This document shows, piece by piece, positions 22,323-32,489 of a stretch of DNA of 43,429 nucleotides. The number at the start of each line of letters is the position of its first letter. The first letter of the stretch is position 1. This DNA is from Bacilli bacterium (lineage in GTDB: Bacteria > Bacillota_I > Bacilli_A > RFN20 > CAG-826), in assembly GCA_017447725.1 (NCBI GenBank), contig JAFSMX010000031.1:1-43429 (forward strand), in the 5' to 3' direction. The position numbers and the translations under genes were made by a program. The notes under the pieces are model-generated. The model worked only from the letters and a program-made list of their open reading frames with translations. It was not told the DNA's origin and ran no database searches.

Positions 22323-22703
22323 TTATTTTACAAATTCCACAATGACGACTTGCGCGTTATCTCCCTTACGGACACCAGCTTTAATTGCACGGGTGTATCC
22401 GCCATTACGAGAAGCATAACGGGTAGCAAGTTCACCAAAGACTTTGGCTAAAGCTTCTTTGCTCTTAAGTACGCTAGCAGCTTGTCTACGAGCGTGAAGA
22501 TCGCCACGTTTACCTAAGGTAACGAGGTGATCAACCATAGTTTTAAGTTCTTTGACCATACCGGAGGTCACTGTGACTCTTTCAACTTCAACGAGTGTTG
22601 TAGCAAGAGTACGTAATTTGTTTTCGTGTTTCGACTTGGTATATCCAGCTTTAAAGCGGACACCGGCTTTACCGTGGACGTTTTTTCTTCCTTGAGCGGC
22701 CAT
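22323..22703 (-). CDS. rplQ: 50S ribosomal protein L17
   Basis: A large-subunit protein near the exit-tunnel side; 126 residues. The middle segment TLVEVERVTVTSGMVKELKTMVDHLVTLGKRGDLHARR and the end YTRAIKAGVRKGDNAQVVIVEFV match L17. The N-terminus (MAAQGRKNVHGKAGVRFKAG) is degenerate relative to the canonical MSYRKLGR start, and the first 25 residues lack the usual SRxHRKAL pattern. It follows rpoA at 13 nt with an SD and ends the block. The ecfA1 gene that normally follows is elsewhere. Confidence 0.92.
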   Translation of the reverse strand: MAAQGRKNVHGKAGVRFKAGYTKSKHENKLRTLATTLVEVERVTVTSGMVKELKTMVDHLVTLGKRGDLHARRQAASVLKSKEALAKVFGELATRYASRNGGYTRAIKAGVRKGDNAQVVIVEFVK

Positions 22704-22716
22704 TTAATGTTCCTCC

Positions 22717-23709
22717 TTATTCTGGAATGTAGTCACGGAAGGATAAACCATTTTCAGCAAGTTTATCTTTGACTTCTTTAAGTGATTTCTTACCGAGGTT
22801 ACGAACTTTCATCATTTCTTCCTCGGTCTTTTGGGTGAGTTCAGCAACGGTCGAAATTGCGGCTCTCTTTAAGCAGTTATAACTACGGACAGAGAGATCA
22901 AGTTCTTCAATTGGCATGTTCTCAAATTTGTTTTCTTGAACAACAACTTCTTCTTTGAGCATGTTCATTTCTTCAACAGCTTTCTCTAGGTCGACGAATG
23001 GTTGAAGGTTCACAATGAGCATTTCTGCTGCAAGAGCAATCGCTCTTTGTGGAGTAATACTACCATCAGTCCAAACTTCTAAAGTCAGCTTATCAAAGTT
23101 CGAATCATGACCAACACGTGTTGGTTCAACAGCGTAGGAGCAGCGAACGATTGGAGAGTAGTTCGAGTCTGTAGCAATATAGCCAAGACTTGTTGTTCCA
23201 AGTTCTCTTGCTTTACGATTATCAATCTTATTGCCAGCACTTGTGACGTAACCACGTCCGTTACGGGCATAAAGATGCATATTTAAGCTTCCGCCTTCAG
23301 CAACATGAGCAATCTCTAGATCTGGATTAATGCATGTCACAAGTGCTGGAAGTTCGATGTCTTTAGCTGTGACAACAGCTGGTCCTTTGACATCAAGTTT
23401 AAGGACTTTGACTTCGTTTTCGTCATCATCAATCTTTAAGACGAGATCTTTTAAATTTAAGATGATGCCGGTGACGTCTTCTTCAACTCCTTTTAAAGAA
23501 GAGAATTCATGACGAACTCCTTCAATTTCCACAGCATAAATTGATGCACCTGGAAGGGAAGAAAGAAGAATACGACGTAAGGAGTTACCGATTGTTAATC
23601 CATAACCTCTTTCAAGGGGTTCGATAACGAATTTACCGTAGTTATCCTTTTCATCAATTTGAGCAACCTTGAAGGCTGTTTTTTCAAATGGTTTAGCAAG
23701 GTTTGACAT
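22717..23709 (-). CDS. rpoA: RNA polymerase alpha subunit
   Basis: A full-length alpha subunit of 330 residues. The N-terminal dimerisation domain includes FVIEPLERGYGLTIGNSLRRILLSS (about 27-51) and GVRHEFSSLKGVEEDV. The C-terminal domain includes LDLSVRSYNCLKRAAI and KVRNLGKKSLKEVKDKL, which contact UP elements and regulators. Spacing to rpsK (19 nt) and rplQ is standard for the alpha operon. SD AGGAGG. Confidence 0.98.
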   Translation of the reverse strand: MSNLAKPFEKTAFKVAQIDEKDNYGKFVIEPLERGYGLTIGNSLRRILLSSLPGASIYAVEIEGVRHEFSSLKGVEEDVTGIILNLKDLVLKIDDDENEVKVLKLDVKGPAVVTAKDIELPALVTCINPDLEIAHVAEGGSLNMHLYARNGRGYVTSAGNKIDNRKARELGTTSLGYIATDSNYSPIVRCSYAVEPTRVGHDSNFDKLTLEVWTDGSITPQRAIALAAEMLIVNLQPFVDLEKAVEEMNMLKEEVVVQENKFENMPIEELDLSVRSYNCLKRAAISTVAELTQKTEEEMMKVRNLGKKSLKEVKDKLAENGLSFRDYIPE

Positions 23710-23728
23710 ATCTAGTTCCTCCTAAATA

Positions 23729-24118
23729 TTATCCACGTGGACGTTTTGGTGGGCGGCAGCCATTATGTGGGACTGGTGTCTTATCAGTAATGGATAAAAC
23801 TTGTAGACCAGCAGCACCTAAAGCGCGGATGGCGCCTTCACGGCCTGGGCCTGGACCTTTCACATCGACGTCTAATTGACGTAATCCTTGGTCATAAGCA
23901 ACTTTCGCAGCAGCTTCGCCAGCGAGTTGGGCGGCAAATGGAGTGGATTTCTTCGCTCCTTTGAAACCTAACGCACCTGCGCTAGACCAAGCAATGACGT
24001 TACCTTGTTCATCAGAAATGGTGACAATGGTGTTATTGAAGGTGCTGTGAATGTGTGCAACACCTTTGGTATAAGCACGTTTAATTTTTCTTTTACGTGC
24101 AGTTGTTTTTGTTGCCAT
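23729..24118 (-). CDS. rpsK: 30S ribosomal protein S11
   Basis: A platform protein of the small subunit, 129 residues. [40 protein letters not shown] and the C-terminal [15 protein letters not shown] are diagnostic. The start lies 18 nt after rpsM with AAAGGAG as SD. Its place in rpsM-rpsK-rpoA-rplQ is canonical. Confidence 0.98.
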   Translation of the reverse strand: MATKTTARKRKIKRAYTKGVAHIHSTFNNTIVTISDEQGNVIAWSSAGALGFKGAKKSTPFAAQLAGEAAAKVAYDQGLRQLDVDVKGPGPGREGAIRALGAAGLQVLSITDKTPVPHNGCRPPKRPRG

Positions 24119-24136
24119 ACTATTTCACTCCTTTCA

Positions 24137-24514
24137 TTAACCTTGTGTCGCGACTTTCTTATTCGCGATTGTTTTACGTTTACCTTTACGGGTACGAGCG
24201 TTTGTACGTGTACGCTGACCACGAACTGGAAGACCCTTACGGTGTCTCATTCCACGGTAGCAACCGATTTCACCTAAACGCTTAATGTTTAAAGCCACTT
24301 CACGACGGAGATCACCTTCAACTTTGTATTTAGCAATCTCGTTACGAATGGCACCGAGTTGAGCCTCGGTTAAGTTTTTGACGCGAATGTCTTCATCAAC
24401 TTTCGCATCACGACAAATCTTTTGAGCGGTTGTGCGACCAATACCATAAATATAGGTGATGGAAACAACAACGCGCTTATCATTTGGAATATCTACACCA
24501 ACGATACGTGCCAT
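24137..24514 (-). CDS. rpsM: 30S ribosomal protein S13
   Basis: A head protein that contacts the large subunit and P-site tRNA, 125 residues. [20 protein letters not shown], the [20 protein letters not shown] motif and the basic tail [11 protein letters not shown] are characteristic. SD GGAGG, 24 nt after rpmJ. Confidence 0.98.
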   Translation of the reverse strand: MARIVGVDIPNDKRVVVSITYIYGIGRTTAQKICRDAKVDEDIRVKNLTEAQLGAIRNEIAKYKVEGDLRREVALNIKRLGEIGCYRGMRHRKGLPVRGQRTRTNARTRKGKRKTIANKKVATQG

Positions 24515-24538
24515 AACTTTATTTTCCTCCTATATTTC

Positions 24539-24652
24539 TTAGCCTTGGCGTTGTTTGTGTTTTGGATTTTCACAAATCACCATGACTTTTCCGTGTCTTT
24601 TGATAACACGGCATTTTTCGCACATTGGCTTGACGGAAGGTCTGACTTTCAT
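24539..24652 (-). CDS. rpmJ: 50S ribosomal protein L36 (zinc-binding type)
   Basis: A 37-residue protein, [20 protein letters not shown] onwards, with the four zinc ligands C11, C14, C27 and H32 (in ICENPKH). It lies in the canonical infA-rpmJ-rpsM position. The start is fixed by an AGGAGGAAAAATTAATT leader. A small hairpin, TGTAGT/ACTACA (24669-24684), sits directly before the SD in the 61-nt gap after infA and could affect translation. Confidence 0.97.
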   Translation of the reverse strand: MKVRPSVKPMCEKCRVIKRHGKVMVICENPKHKQRQG

Positions 24653-24713
24653 AATTAATTTTTCCTCCTGTAGTCAATACTACATGCTTTCTAGTTTGAA
24701 CAGTATTTAGACA

Positions 24714-24935
24714 CTAGTTCTTGTGTCGAAATGTGATTCGCCCGCGTGTTAAATCGTATGGGGACATTTCTACTGTAACTCTATCGCCTGGTAAAATGCG
24801 GATGTAGTTCATGCGGATTTTACCAGAAACGTGGGCGAGAATTACGATCCCGTTTTCGAGTTTCACTCTAAACATCGTGTTTGGAAGTGTCTCGACGACT
24901 GTGGCTTGTACTTCAATGACGCCATCTTTTGCCAT
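24714..24935 (-). CDS. infA: Translation initiation factor IF-1
   Basis: A 73-residue OB-fold factor that binds the ribosomal A site during initiation. [40 protein letters not shown] and RGRITFRHK match IF-1 along the full length. Start follows map by 16 nt with an AGGAGGAAATAGCTAAT leader. Confidence 0.98.
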   Translation of the reverse strand: MAKDGVIEVQATVVETLPNTMFRVKLENGIVILAHVSGKIRMNYIRILPGDRVTVEMSPYDLTRGRITFRHKN

Positions 24936-24951
24936 ATTAGCTATTTCCTCC

Positions 24952-25701
24952 TTAAACTTTCGTTAGGATTTCATATCCATCTTTGGTAATGACGATGGAA
25001 TTTTCATAGTGACAAGAGAGTTTCCCGTCACGAGTTTTCGCGGTCCATCCGTCTTTCATATGACGGAGAGCAAAGTGTCCTTCGTTGACCATTGGTTCAA
25101 CCGCAAGACACATTCCTTCTTTCAGTATTGGGCCTGTGCCACTAGCTCCATAATTTGGAATATACGGATCTTCATGAAGATGAGTTCCAACTCCATGACC
25201 AGTATATTCTCTCGGTAAGGAGTAACCGTTTGATTCACAATACACTTGAATCGCGTGAGAGATGTCTCCAAGGTGGTTGCCGGGTTTTGCAAACTTCATT
25301 CCTTCAAAGAAACTTTGTTTTGTCACTTCAATTAAACGAAGCGCTTTTTCCGTGCAAATCCCCACTGGATAGGTTCGACACGCATCACCAACATAACCAT
25401 TTAATGTTGCTCCAACATCGACTGAGACAATGTCTCCATCTCTAAGGATGCGTTTCGCACTTGGAATACCATGCACGAGCTCATCATTAACGGAGACGCA
25501 GACTGCTCCAGGATAGCCAGAGTAATTTAAGAATGTTGGATACGCGCCATTTTCTCGAATAATCTTCTCACAAATATTCGCGACATCTAATGTTGATAAG
25601 CCAGGACGAATCTGTTTTTCCAGCTCTTCAAAGCAAAGAGCAACGATTCGTCCGGCTTTCTTCATTAATTCAATCTCGCGCGGAGATTTGATGATAATCA
25701 A
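24952..25701 (-). CDS. map: Type I methionine aminopeptidase
   Basis: Removes the initiator methionine from nascent proteins. The 249-residue length is normal. Metal ligands are visible in [20 protein letters not shown] (two Asp), [12 protein letters not shown] (His), MCLAVEPMV (Glu) and HYENSIVI (Glu). The early [20 protein letters not shown] stretch is conserved. It starts two bases after adk ends, as in the adk-map-infA arrangement of Bacilli. Confidence 0.97.
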   Translation of the reverse strand: MIIIKSPREIELMKKAGRIVALCFEELEKQIRPGLSTLDVANICEKIIRENGAYPTFLNYSGYPGAVCVSVNDELVHGIPSAKRILRDGDIVSVDVGATLNGYVGDACRTYPVGICTEKALRLIEVTKQSFFEGMKFAKPGNHLGDISHAIQVYCESNGYSLPREYTGHGVGTHLHEDPYIPNYGASGTGPILKEGMCLAVEPMVNEGHFALRHMKDGWTAKTRDGKLSCHYENSIVITKDGYEILTKV

Positions 25702-25703
25702 GG

Positions 25704-26357
25704 TTATTTACCCTCCAAGAAAGCAATAAGCTTTGGTGTGAGATCCGCACTTGTTGAACCATCAAAGGTTGTTAATAAACCTTTCTTCTGATAGTAATCA
25801 AGTAGAGGTGCGGTTTGCTTGTTATAGTGTTCTAAGCGAACATTTAAAGCTTCCTCGTTATCATCTGGGCGTTGAATCAGTTCACCGCCACAAATATCAC
25901 AAATCCCTTCTTTCTTTGGAGGAATATTAATGATGTGGAATGGGGCACCGCAAACTTTACAGACGCGGCGACCGCAAATTCGTCTCACTAATTCCTCTTT
26001 TGGAGTGTCAATATTGATCACGTGAGAGATTTCTCGACCAATTTCTTTAGAAATAGAATCAAGAGCATCAGCTTGTGGAATCGTGCGTGGGAATCCATCA
26101 AGAAGGAATCCTTTCGCACAATCATCCTTACTGAGTCTTTCTTTCACTAAACCAATTGTGACATCATCAGGGACTAAATGACCTTCGTTGATATAACCTT
26201 GAGCAATCTTTCCTAAAGGAGTGCCTTCTTTGATTGCTTCGCGAAACATATCTCCGGTAGAAATATGTGGAATATCAAACTTCGCGATGAGTTTTTTGGC
26301 TTGGGTGCCTTTACCAGCACCAGGTGGGCCCATGAGAATAATGTTTAAACTTTTCAT
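25704..26357 (-). CDS. adk: Adenylate kinase, zinc-lid type
   Basis: Converts AMP plus ATP to two ADP; 217 residues. P-loop MGPPGAGKGTQAKKLI at the N-terminus, AMP-site ISTGDMFREAI and LDGFPRTIPQADAL are diagnostic. The lid has the four-cysteine zinc site (VCKVCG and ICDICGG) typical of Gram-positive long-form enzymes. It lies five bases after secY, with GGGAG as part of the SD. Confidence 0.98.
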   Translation of the reverse strand: MKSLNIILMGPPGAGKGTQAKKLIAKFDIPHISTGDMFREAIKEGTPLGKIAQGYINEGHLVPDDVTIGLVKERLSKDDCAKGFLLDGFPRTIPQADALDSISKEIGREISHVINIDTPKEELVRRICGRRVCKVCGAPFHIINIPPKKEGICDICGGELIQRPDDNEEALNVRLEHYNKQTAPLLDYYQKKGLLTTFDGSTSADLTPKLIAFLEGK

Positions 26358-26362
26358 TTAAT

Positions 26363-27715
26363 TTACTCCCTTCCTGCGGTTGCTTGAACTTCATCGAATG
26401 ATTTTCCAGCAAGTAAACCATCAATTTGGGCGGAGATTTCTAAGGAAACACCAACCGCGATGATTAAACCTGTACCACCAATGGCTAAGGAAGAATCTTC
26501 TCCAAAGACACCACTAAGAGTCAAGATGACTGGTAAGGCAGCAATGAAGGTTAAGGCGATGGCACCAATACAGGTGACACGGTTAACAACTTTCTTCACA
26601 TAACGTTCAGTTTCTGCGCCTGGACGAACGCCTGGAATATATGAACCATTTTTACGGAAGTTATCCGCAAGATTTTCTGGATCAATCTGGATTGTGGCAT
26701 AGAAGAAGGCAAATAAGACGATGAGGACACAATAGATAATTAATCCCCACGGCATCGACCAACCACCCATGTCATACATCTTCGAATAGTTGAAGATGTC
26801 GAGCCATTTGGCTTCCGAGTTATCGGTAATAAAGGATGCGACAACTGATGGAGCCATCATAATCGATGAAGCGAAGATGACTGGAATAACACCAGCGGAG
26901 TTAACCTTGATTGGAAGGAAGCTCGCTTTCGCCATCGAGGCGGTTTGTCCACCACTTTTTCCAGAATGTTGGACCGGAATCTTACGTTTGGCGAGTTCGA
27001 TGAACACGACAAAGGCTAAGATGAGAATGAATGCTAGAATGTAGAGTGCAAATTGGAAGGAACCACGAATCAGTTCACTTGGTTCTTTATAGGTTGTACC
27101 GATCCAGTTATTAAACGCACGATAGATTTGCACTGGTAAAGAACGAACAATTCCAGCAAAGATAATGACGGAAATACCGTTTCCAAGACCTTTTTCAGTG
27201 ATTTGGTCACCAAGCCACATGACTGTCATAGTACCAGCTAACATTACAGTAACAATGTAGGCATAAGTCCAGAATTCACCGATTGGCAAGTTCAATTCGA
27301 GGTATTGATAATTTTCCATCGTTTTGATAATGCCATAGGCTTGGACCGCTCCTAATAGGAGAGTCAAGTATCTTGTCGCCATTTCGGTCTTTTTTCGACC
27401 ATATTCGCCTTGTTTCGAAAGTTCGGTCAAGGCAGGTAGCACATCTTTTTGTAATAATTGAACAATAATCTGCGCGGTAATGTAAGGACCTACGCCAAGG
27501 GCGAAGATGGAGAAGTTAGATAGAGCTCCACCACCAAGAAGATCCATCAGGGCGACAGCATTAGCGGAATTTAAGGCTTCCGAGAGTTCACTACTTGGTT
27601 TAACTCCCGGAACAGTAATCGCCGCCCCAATTCGAAAGACAAGTAAGATCATGATCGTAAAGAAGATACGACCAACAATTTCCTTATTTTTGAAGATATC
27701 GGCGATTTTTTTCAT
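26363..27715 (-). CDS. secY: Protein translocase channel subunit SecY
   Basis: The ten-helix protein-conducting channel (450 residues from ATG 27715). MKKIADIFKNKEIVGRIFFT at the N-terminus, the plug region GGGALSNFSIFALGVGPYIT, the cytoplasmic loop EKGLGNGISVIIFAGI and the FRKNGSYIPGVRPG loop (ribosome/SecA contact) are clear. An in-frame start at 27754 would overlap rplO by 35 bp and lacks an SD, so I chose 27715, four bases after the rplO stop, with GAGGTTT upstream. Confidence 0.97.
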   Translation of the reverse strand: MKKIADIFKNKEIVGRIFFTIMILLVFRIGAAITVPGVKPSSELSEALNSANAVALMDLLGGGALSNFSIFALGVGPYITAQIIVQLLQKDVLPALTELSKQGEYGRKKTEMATRYLTLLLGAVQAYGIIKTMENYQYLELNLPIGEFWTYAYIVTVMLAGTMTVMWLGDQITEKGLGNGISVIIFAGIVRSLPVQIYRAFNNWIGTTYKEPSELIRGSFQFALYILAFILILAFVVFIELAKRKIPVQHSGKSGGQTASMAKASFLPIKVNSAGVIPVIFASSIMMAPSVVASFITDNSEAKWLDIFNYSKMYDMGGWSMPWGLIIYCVLIVLFAFFYATIQIDPENLADNFRKNGSYIPGVRPGAETERYVKKVVNRVTCIGAIALTFIAALPVILTLSGVFGEDSSLAIGGTGLIIAVGVSLEISAQIDGLLAGKSFDEVQATAGRE

Positions 27716-27719
27716 AAGA

Positions 27720-28160
27720 TTATAAAACCTCGACTGTGCCACCAACTTTTTCAATGGCAGCTTTAGCGCTAGCGCTGAACTTGTGGGCTTTGACCACGAG
27801 TTTGACGTTTAATTCACCATTTCCAAGAATCTTCACACCGTCTTTTTCGGCTTTGACTAAGCCAGCTTCGACTAGAAGAGTTGGAGTAACTTCGGTTCCT
27901 TCAGCAAACTTGTTTAAGGAAGAGATGTTAACAATGGCAAATTCCTTACGGGAGCCATTGGTGAAACCAAATTTTGGTAAACGTCTATAAAGTGGAGTTT
28001 GTCCACCTTCAAATCCTGGGGCTTTAAGACCGCCAGAACGGGACTTTTGTCCTTTGTTTCCGGTACCACAGTTCTTGCCTAAACCGGAGCCTAAGCCACG
28101 GCCAGCACGAGTTTTCTTTGTTTTGGCACCTTCGACATTACGTAATTCGTTAAGTTTCAT
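27720..28160 (-). CDS. rplO: 50S ribosomal protein L15
   Basis: 146 residues. The glycine/arginine-rich N-terminus ([28 protein letters not shown]), [19 protein letters not shown] and the C-terminal [15 protein letters not shown] are diagnostic. It follows rpsE directly (17 nt). The gene for L30 that normally separates them is missing. Confidence 0.97.
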   Translation of the reverse strand: MKLNELRNVEGAKTKKTRAGRGLGSGLGKNCGTGNKGQKSRSGGLKAPGFEGGQTPLYRRLPKFGFTNGSRKEFAIVNISSLNKFAEGTEVTPTLLVEAGLVKAEKDGVKILGNGELNVKLVVKAHKFSASAKAAIEKVGGTVEVL

Positions 28161-28177
28161 AATGTGTAACCTCCGAA

Positions 28178-28795
28178 TTATTCAGCTTTCGCACGAAGTG
28201 CTTGGACTTGTGCGTAGCTCTTTAAGTTTTGTAGACCATTGTTGGTAGCACGAATAATGTTGATTGGAGCGCGTGAACCATAAACTTTACTAGTAACGTT
28301 ACGGATACCAGCAAGTTCTAAGATCGCACGAACTGGACCACCAGCAATAATTCCAGTACCTTCAGGTGCTGGTTTTAAGAAGACTTCGCAAGCACCAAAC
28401 TTACCAATGATTTCATGGGCAAGTGTTCCACCTTTGACGATGTGGAGTTGGAAAGTATTCTTCTTTGCGGCTTCAAGAGCTTTCTTAATGGCATCTGGGA
28501 CTTCAGCAGCCTTACCTGTTCCGAATCCGTATTTGCCTTTCTTATTTCCGATGACAACGAGAGCGGAGAAACGCATACGACGTCCACCTTTAACGGTTTT
28601 GGCGATACGGTTGATTTCAACAACAACTTCTTCGTACTCTTTGACTTCTTCTAAGCGGCCATTACGGCGTTGTGGACGTCTATCATCACGACGTGGACGA
28701 CGTTCACCACGATCAACACGGCCTCTTTCTAATTTTGGTTCTTCTTGAGGAGCAACTTCAGTAGCAGCTTCAACTTTCTTTTGTTCTTCTGACAT
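28178..28795 (-). CDS. rpsE: 30S ribosomal protein S5 with extended N-terminus
   Basis: S5 acts in decoding fidelity and helicase activity. The core starts near residue 47 ([20 protein letters not shown], then [18 protein letters not shown] and [19 protein letters not shown]). At 205 residues it is about 40 longer than usual. The extra N-terminus is first acidic ([19 protein letters not shown]), then strongly basic with [14 protein letters not shown]. The start ATG has AGGAGGAATAACAA upstream, so the extension is probably translated. Confidence 0.96.
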   Translation of the reverse strand: MSEEQKKVEAATEVAPQEEPKLERGRVDRGERRPRRDDRRPQRRNGRLEEVKEYEEVVVEINRIAKTVKGGRRMRFSALVVIGNKKGKYGFGTGKAAEVPDAIKKALEAAKKNTFQLHIVKGGTLAHEIIGKFGACEVFLKPAPEGTGIIAGGPVRAILELAGIRNVTSKVYGSRAPINIIRATNNGLQNLKSYAQVQALRAKAE

Positions 28796-28810
28796 TTGTT
28801 ATTCCTCCTA

Positions 28811-29167
28811 TTAGAACTTTAATCCACCTTCACGGGCGGCGTCTGCTAAAGCAGCAACACGTCCATGGTAGACATAACCACCACGGTCGAAGACGACTGT
28901 GGAAATCTTTTTAGCTTTGGCCTTCGCGGCTAAATCCGCACCAACTTTCTTCGCAGCTTCAATGTTGGAGCCGTTTTCAAGTTTGAGTTGGACACTTGAA
29001 GAACTGATGAGAGTTGCTTTTGCAACATCATCGATTAATTGAGCTTCAATGTGTTTATTTGAACGGAAGACGCATAATCGTGGGCAAGTAGCTGAACCTT
29101 TGACTTTGGCTCTGACACGCTCGTGTTTACGAACACGGACAGCGTTTTTTGATTCTTTATTAATCAT
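28811..29167 (-). CDS. rplR: 50S ribosomal protein L18
   Basis: A 5S rRNA-binding protein, 118 residues. [37 protein letters not shown] and the [20 protein letters not shown] segment match the family. SD AAGGAGA; 22 nt after rplF. Confidence 0.98.
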   Translation of the reverse strand: MINKESKNAVRVRKHERVRAKVKGSATCPRLCVFRSNKHIEAQLIDDVAKATLISSSSVQLKLENGSNIEAAKKVGADLAAKAKAKKISTVVFDRGGYVYHGRVAALADAAREGGLKF

Positions 29168-29189
29168 ACGAACGAAAATCTCCTTTCAA

Positions 29190-29732
29190 CTATTTCGCAC
29201 CAGCGCGTTTTCCTTCTTTACGAATGATATGTTCATTCTTGTACATGACACCTTTACCATTGTATGGTTCTGGTTCTCTAGTACCACGGATTAACGCAGC
29301 TGTTTGTCCAACGGCTTGTTTATCAAGACCTTCAACGGTAATTTCGTTGGCGCTTGGACAACTAATTTTGACTGTTGGTCCTGGTTTTAAGACGATTTCA
29401 TGGGAGTAACCAACGTTCATGACGATGTTTTCACCTCTCATGGAAGCACGGTAACCAATACCAACGATAACGAGTTCTTTTTTGAAGCCAACTGAGACAC
29501 CAGTAACTGCATCTTGAAGATTAGCTCTTGTGGTGCCATGGAGTTGTTTGGTGTGCTTTTCATCGTTTGCTCTAGAGCAACGAACTTCATCACCATTAAC
29601 TTCAACTGTGATTAATGGGTTGATCTTCACAGTTAATGTTCCTTTTGGACCTTTGACTGTGGCGACGCCATTAGCTTGTTCAACGCTAACTCCAGCTGGG
29701 AGTTTGATCGCTTTTAAACCGATACGGGACAT
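29190..29732 (-). CDS. rplF: 50S ribosomal protein L6
   Basis: A protein near the factor-binding site, 180 residues from the ATG of MSRIGLKAI (29732); the reading frame extends three codons further to an unlikely upstream ATG. LHGTTRANLQDAVTGVSVGF, the GYSHEI stretch and the end EPYNGKGVMYKNEHI are diagnostic. It lies two bases after rpsH. Confidence 0.97.
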   Translation of the reverse strand: MSRIGLKAIKLPAGVSVEQANGVATVKGPKGTLTVKINPLITVEVNGDEVRCSRANDEKHTKQLHGTTRANLQDAVTGVSVGFKKELVIVGIGYRASMRGENIVMNVGYSHEIVLKPGPTVKISCPSANEITVEGLDKQAVGQTAALIRGTREPEPYNGKGVMYKNEHIIRKEGKRAGAK

Positions 29733-29734
29733 AA

Positions 29735-30127
29735 TTACCACACGTAAGCGAGAACTTCACCGCCGACGCCTAAGGCGCGAGCAGTTTTGTCGCTTACCAC
29801 TCCTTTACTGGTAGAGATAATTGCGATTCCTAAGCCATTTAAGACTCTTGGAAGCTTATCGGACTTCGCATTGACACGAAGACCTGGTTTGGAAATCTTC
29901 TTTAATCCGGAAATAACGCGTTGACCATTAAGACCGTACTTAAGGGAGATGGTGAGTTCTTTCTTGGTTTCACCTTCCACGTGGTAATCAGAGATAAATC
30001 CTTCTTCAAGAAGAATCTTGGCGATTTCCACTTTCATTTTGCTCGATGGCATCTTCACGGAGGCATAGCGTAAGGCGTTAGCATTACGAATACGAGTGAG
30101 CATATCGGCAATTGGATCTGTCATCAT
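29735..30127 (-). CDS. rpsH: 30S ribosomal protein S8
   Basis: Binds central-domain 16S rRNA; in E. coli it is the regulator of the spc operon. 130 residues from ATG 30127, chosen because AGGAGG lies 10 nt upstream; a second ATG follows at once (30124). [28 protein letters not shown] and [20 protein letters not shown] are diagnostic. Confidence 0.97.
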   Translation of the reverse strand: MMTDPIADMLTRIRNANALRYASVKMPSSKMKVEIAKILLEEGFISDYHVEGETKKELTISLKYGLNGQRVISGLKKISKPGLRVNAKSDKLPRVLNGLGIAIISTSKGVVSDKTARALGVGGEVLAYVW

Positions 30128-30147
30128 AGTATTTCTTCCTCCTTTTC

Positions 30148-30333
30148 TTACCAACTAGCTTTCTTCATGCCTGGGATTTCACCTTTATAGGCGAGTTCAC
30201 GTAAGCAGACACGACAGAGTTTGAATTTTGAATATACGGAGTGAGGACGTCCGCAACGTTCACAACGAGTATATTCACGAACTTTGAATTTCTTTGGTCT
30301 AGCACATTTGACCTTCATACTGGTTTTTGCCAT
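30148..30333 (-). CDS. rpsN: 30S ribosomal protein S14, zinc-binding short form
   Basis: A 61-residue type Z S14. Zinc ligands lie in RCERCGRPH and [10 protein letters not shown]; the end [10 protein letters not shown] is conserved. It lies between rplE and rpsH in the usual order, with GGAGGAAAGAA as SD. Confidence 0.98.
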   Translation of the reverse strand: MAKTSMKVKCARPKKFKVREYTRCERCGRPHSVYSKFKLCRVCLRELAYKGEIPGMKKASW

Positions 30334-30351
30334 TGTTTCTTTCCTCCTTCC

Positions 30352-31053
30352 TTATTTGTGGAATGGCATTCCTAAGAGCTTAAGTAAGCTATAGGCTTCA
30401 TTGTCCGACTGAGCAGTTGTGACAATGACGATATCCATACCACGGATTTTGTTGACCTTATCGTAGTCGATTTCTGGGAAAATAAGTTGTTCCTTAATTC
30501 CAAGAGTGTAGTTACCATGACCATCGAAGGAGTTCTTAGAGACTCCACGGAAGTCACGGACACGTGGAAGCGCGATAGTCACAAGACGATCGAAGAATTC
30601 GTACATGCGAACTCCACGAAGAGTGACTTTGCAACCAATGCCTTGTCCTTCACGGAGTTTGAAGCTCGCGATGGATTTTTTAGCTTTGGTCACCACTGGA
30701 TGTTGACCAGTGATTTGCGCGATTTCGCTCACGACGCTATCTAAGGCCTTGTTATCAGTTAAGGCATCGCCAACACCGACGTTAATGACAATTTTCTCTA
30801 AATGAGGAACTTGCATGATGGAGGAATATTTAAATTCTTCCATTAATGCTTTCTTCATCTCCGATTCATATTTATCAAGTAAACGGGTTGAGACAGTGCG
30901 TTTCTTGTTTCCTTTGGAAACTTTCTTTGCTGGGGCAGCCTTTGGAGCAGCTTCTACTTTCGCAGGAGCCTCTTTAGCTGGAGCAGCTTTCTTAGGAGCA
31001 GCAGCTTTCTTGACTGCTGCAGACTTAACTGCAGGTTTCTTTGTTTCTGCCAT
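30352..31053 (-). CDS. rplE: 50S ribosomal protein L5 with N-terminal low-complexity tail
   Basis: Binds 5S rRNA and the P-site tRNA elbow. The core begins at about residue 56 ([20 protein letters not shown]) and includes [39 protein letters not shown] and [20 protein letters not shown]. Total length is 233 against about 180 usual. The first 55 residues are almost only Ala, Lys, Pro, Val and Glu (for example [18 protein letters not shown]). The start ATG has TAGGAGGCAAACAA upstream. The tail resembles those on L22 and S17 in the same operon. Confidence 0.96.
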   Translation of the reverse strand: MAETKKPAVKSAAVKKAAAPKKAAPAKEAPAKVEAAPKAAPAKKVSKGNKKRTVSTRLLDKYESEMKKALMEEFKYSSIMQVPHLEKIVINVGVGDALTDNKALDSVVSEIAQITGQHPVVTKAKKSIASFKLREGQGIGCKVTLRGVRMYEFFDRLVTIALPRVRDFRGVSKNSFDGHGNYTLGIKEQLIFPEIDYDKVNKIRGMDIVIVTTAQSDNEAYSLLKLLGMPFHK

Positions 31054-31064
31054 TTGTTTGCCTC

Positions 31065-31376
31065 CTAGTTGAGTTTGCTTCCGCTGGCTTTGCTGATACG
31101 GATTTTCTTTCCATCCTTATCAACGGAGTATCCAACGCGGGAAGCTTTCTTTGTTTTTGGGTCAACGATGGCGACATTGCTGGCGTCGATTGGGACGTAC
31201 ATTTCGACAACGCTACCTTCTGGGGATTGTTGAGTTGGTTTTTTATGACGCTTGTGAACGTTCACGCCTTCCACGACAACTTTGTTTTTCTTTGGATAGA
31301 CGGCTTGAACAATGCCTTCTTTTCCTTTGTCTTTTCCGGCAATGACGACGACTTTATCACCTTTTACGATTTTCAT
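31065..31376 (-). CDS. rplX: 50S ribosomal protein L24
   Basis: An assembly initiator at the tunnel exit; 103 residues from the ATG of [20 protein letters not shown] (31376), placed 10 nt after GGAGG. An ATG three codons upstream sits only 4 nt from that SD. The KOW motif is at the N-terminus, followed by [20 protein letters not shown]. Confidence 0.97.
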   Translation of the reverse strand: MKIVKGDKVVVIAGKDKGKEGIVQAVYPKKNKVVVEGVNVHKRHKKPTQQSPEGSVVEMYVPIDASNVAIVDPKTKKASRVGYSVDKDGKKIRISKASGSKLN

Positions 31377-31393
31377 AATCATCAATCCTCCTA

Positions 31394-31768
31394 TTAGAGA
31401 ACCTCAGTAGCAAGGGAAACGATCTTCATAAATCCTTCACCTTGGTCACGAAGTTCACGGGCCACTGGTCCAAAGACACGTGTTCCGATTGGAGCGCCTT
31501 CAGCATCAATTAAGACAACAGCGTTATCGTCAAAGGCGATTTGGCTACCATCTGGACGGTTGATGGCGTGTTTGGTACGGACGATGACACCTTTCACGAT
31601 GTCACTTTTTTTCACACGGCCATTTGGAATGGCTTCTTTGACAGCACAGGTAACAATGTCACCAATGCTACAAGATTTGCGGGTGCTACCGCCTTTAAGA
31701 CGGAAGACACGAACGCTACGAGCACCGGAGTTATCGGCCACAACTAAGTTTGTTTCTGTTTGAATCAT
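31394..31768 (-). CDS. rplN: 50S ribosomal protein L14
   Basis: A subunit-interface protein, 124 residues. [52 protein letters not shown] and [20 protein letters not shown]-like end are diagnostic. SD GGAGG, 15 nt after rpsQ. Confidence 0.98.
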   Translation of the reverse strand: MIQTETNLVVADNSGARSVRVFRLKGGSTRKSCSIGDIVTCAVKEAIPNGRVKKSDIVKGVIVRTKHAINRPDGSQIAFDDNAVVLIDAEGAPIGTRVFGPVARELRDQGEGFMKIVSLATEVL

Positions 31769-31783
31769 GACTAATTACCTCCG

Positions 31784-32275
31784 TTATTCTGCTTTTTCTT
31801 CAGCCTTCTTGGCTGGAGCTTTCTTAGCAGCTGGCTTTTTGGCTGGAGCAGCTTTTTTAGCTGGAGCCTTTTTGGCAGCTGGTTTCTTTTCTTCGACTAC
31901 TGGAGCTTCTTCCTGAGCTGGTTCAGCTTTTGGGGCTTCTTCAACTTTTGGTTCTTCAGCCTTCACTGCTTCTTCAGCTTGGATTTCAAGTTCTTTTTCA
32001 GCTTCGAGGACTTTAATGTCGACAGCGGCTTTCTTATCCACGCTCACTAAACGGAAACGTTTGAGAGCGCTTAATGGACGGGAAGCCATAATGGTGACTG
32101 TATCACCAACTTTAGCGGCATTCTTTTCATCGTGCGCGTAATACTTATTAGAATATTTCACACGTTTTTGGTATTTGGCATGTCTTTTGTGAGTTTCGAC
32201 TTCGACGACAATGGTCTTGTCCATCTTGTTAGAAACGACAACGCCTTGAAGAGTTGTTCTACGATTTCTTTCCAT
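31784..32275 (-). CDS. rpsQ: 30S ribosomal protein S17 with long C-terminal low-complexity tail
   Basis: The S17 core occupies residues 1-85 ([59 protein letters not shown]). A further 78 residues follow: an acidic helix-like part ([20 protein letters not shown]) and then a basic Ala/Lys/Pro repeat ([20 protein letters not shown]). Total 163 against about 85 usual. The frame is uninterrupted and the downstream rplN has its own SD, so the tail is probably genuine. Confidence 0.96.
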   Translation of the reverse strand: MERNRRTTLQGVVVSNKMDKTIVVEVETHKRHAKYQKRVKYSNKYYAHDEKNAAKVGDTVTIMASRPLSALKRFRLVSVDKKAAVDIKVLEAEKELEIQAEEAVKAEEPKVEEAPKAEPAQEEAPVVEEKKPAAKKAPAKKAAPAKKPAAKKAPAKKAEEKAE

Positions 32276-32289
32276 CAGTCTAATCCTCC

Positions 32290-32487
32290 TTATTTAATGC
32301 CGAGTTCTCTTTCGCGTTGAACCATATAGGCACGCGCGATATCTTTACGAACTCTGTGGATTTCTTCACCGTGTTCGAGCTGTCCAACAGCTTTCTTACG
32401 ACGAAGATTGAATAATTCTTCTTTGAGTAAGTAGATCTTTTCGTTAAGTTCTTCGTTACTCATTTCACGGAATTCAGCGACTTTCAT
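32290..32487 (-). CDS. rpmC: 50S ribosomal protein L29
   Basis: A 65-residue helical-hairpin protein at the tunnel exit near trigger-factor and SRP docking sites. [34 protein letters not shown] and [10 protein letters not shown]-type end are typical. It starts two bases after rplP. Confidence 0.97.
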   Translation of the reverse strand: MKVAEFREMSNEELNEKIYLLKEELFNLRRKKAVGQLEHGEEIHRVRKDIARAYMVQRERELGIK

Positions 32488-32489
32488 GA

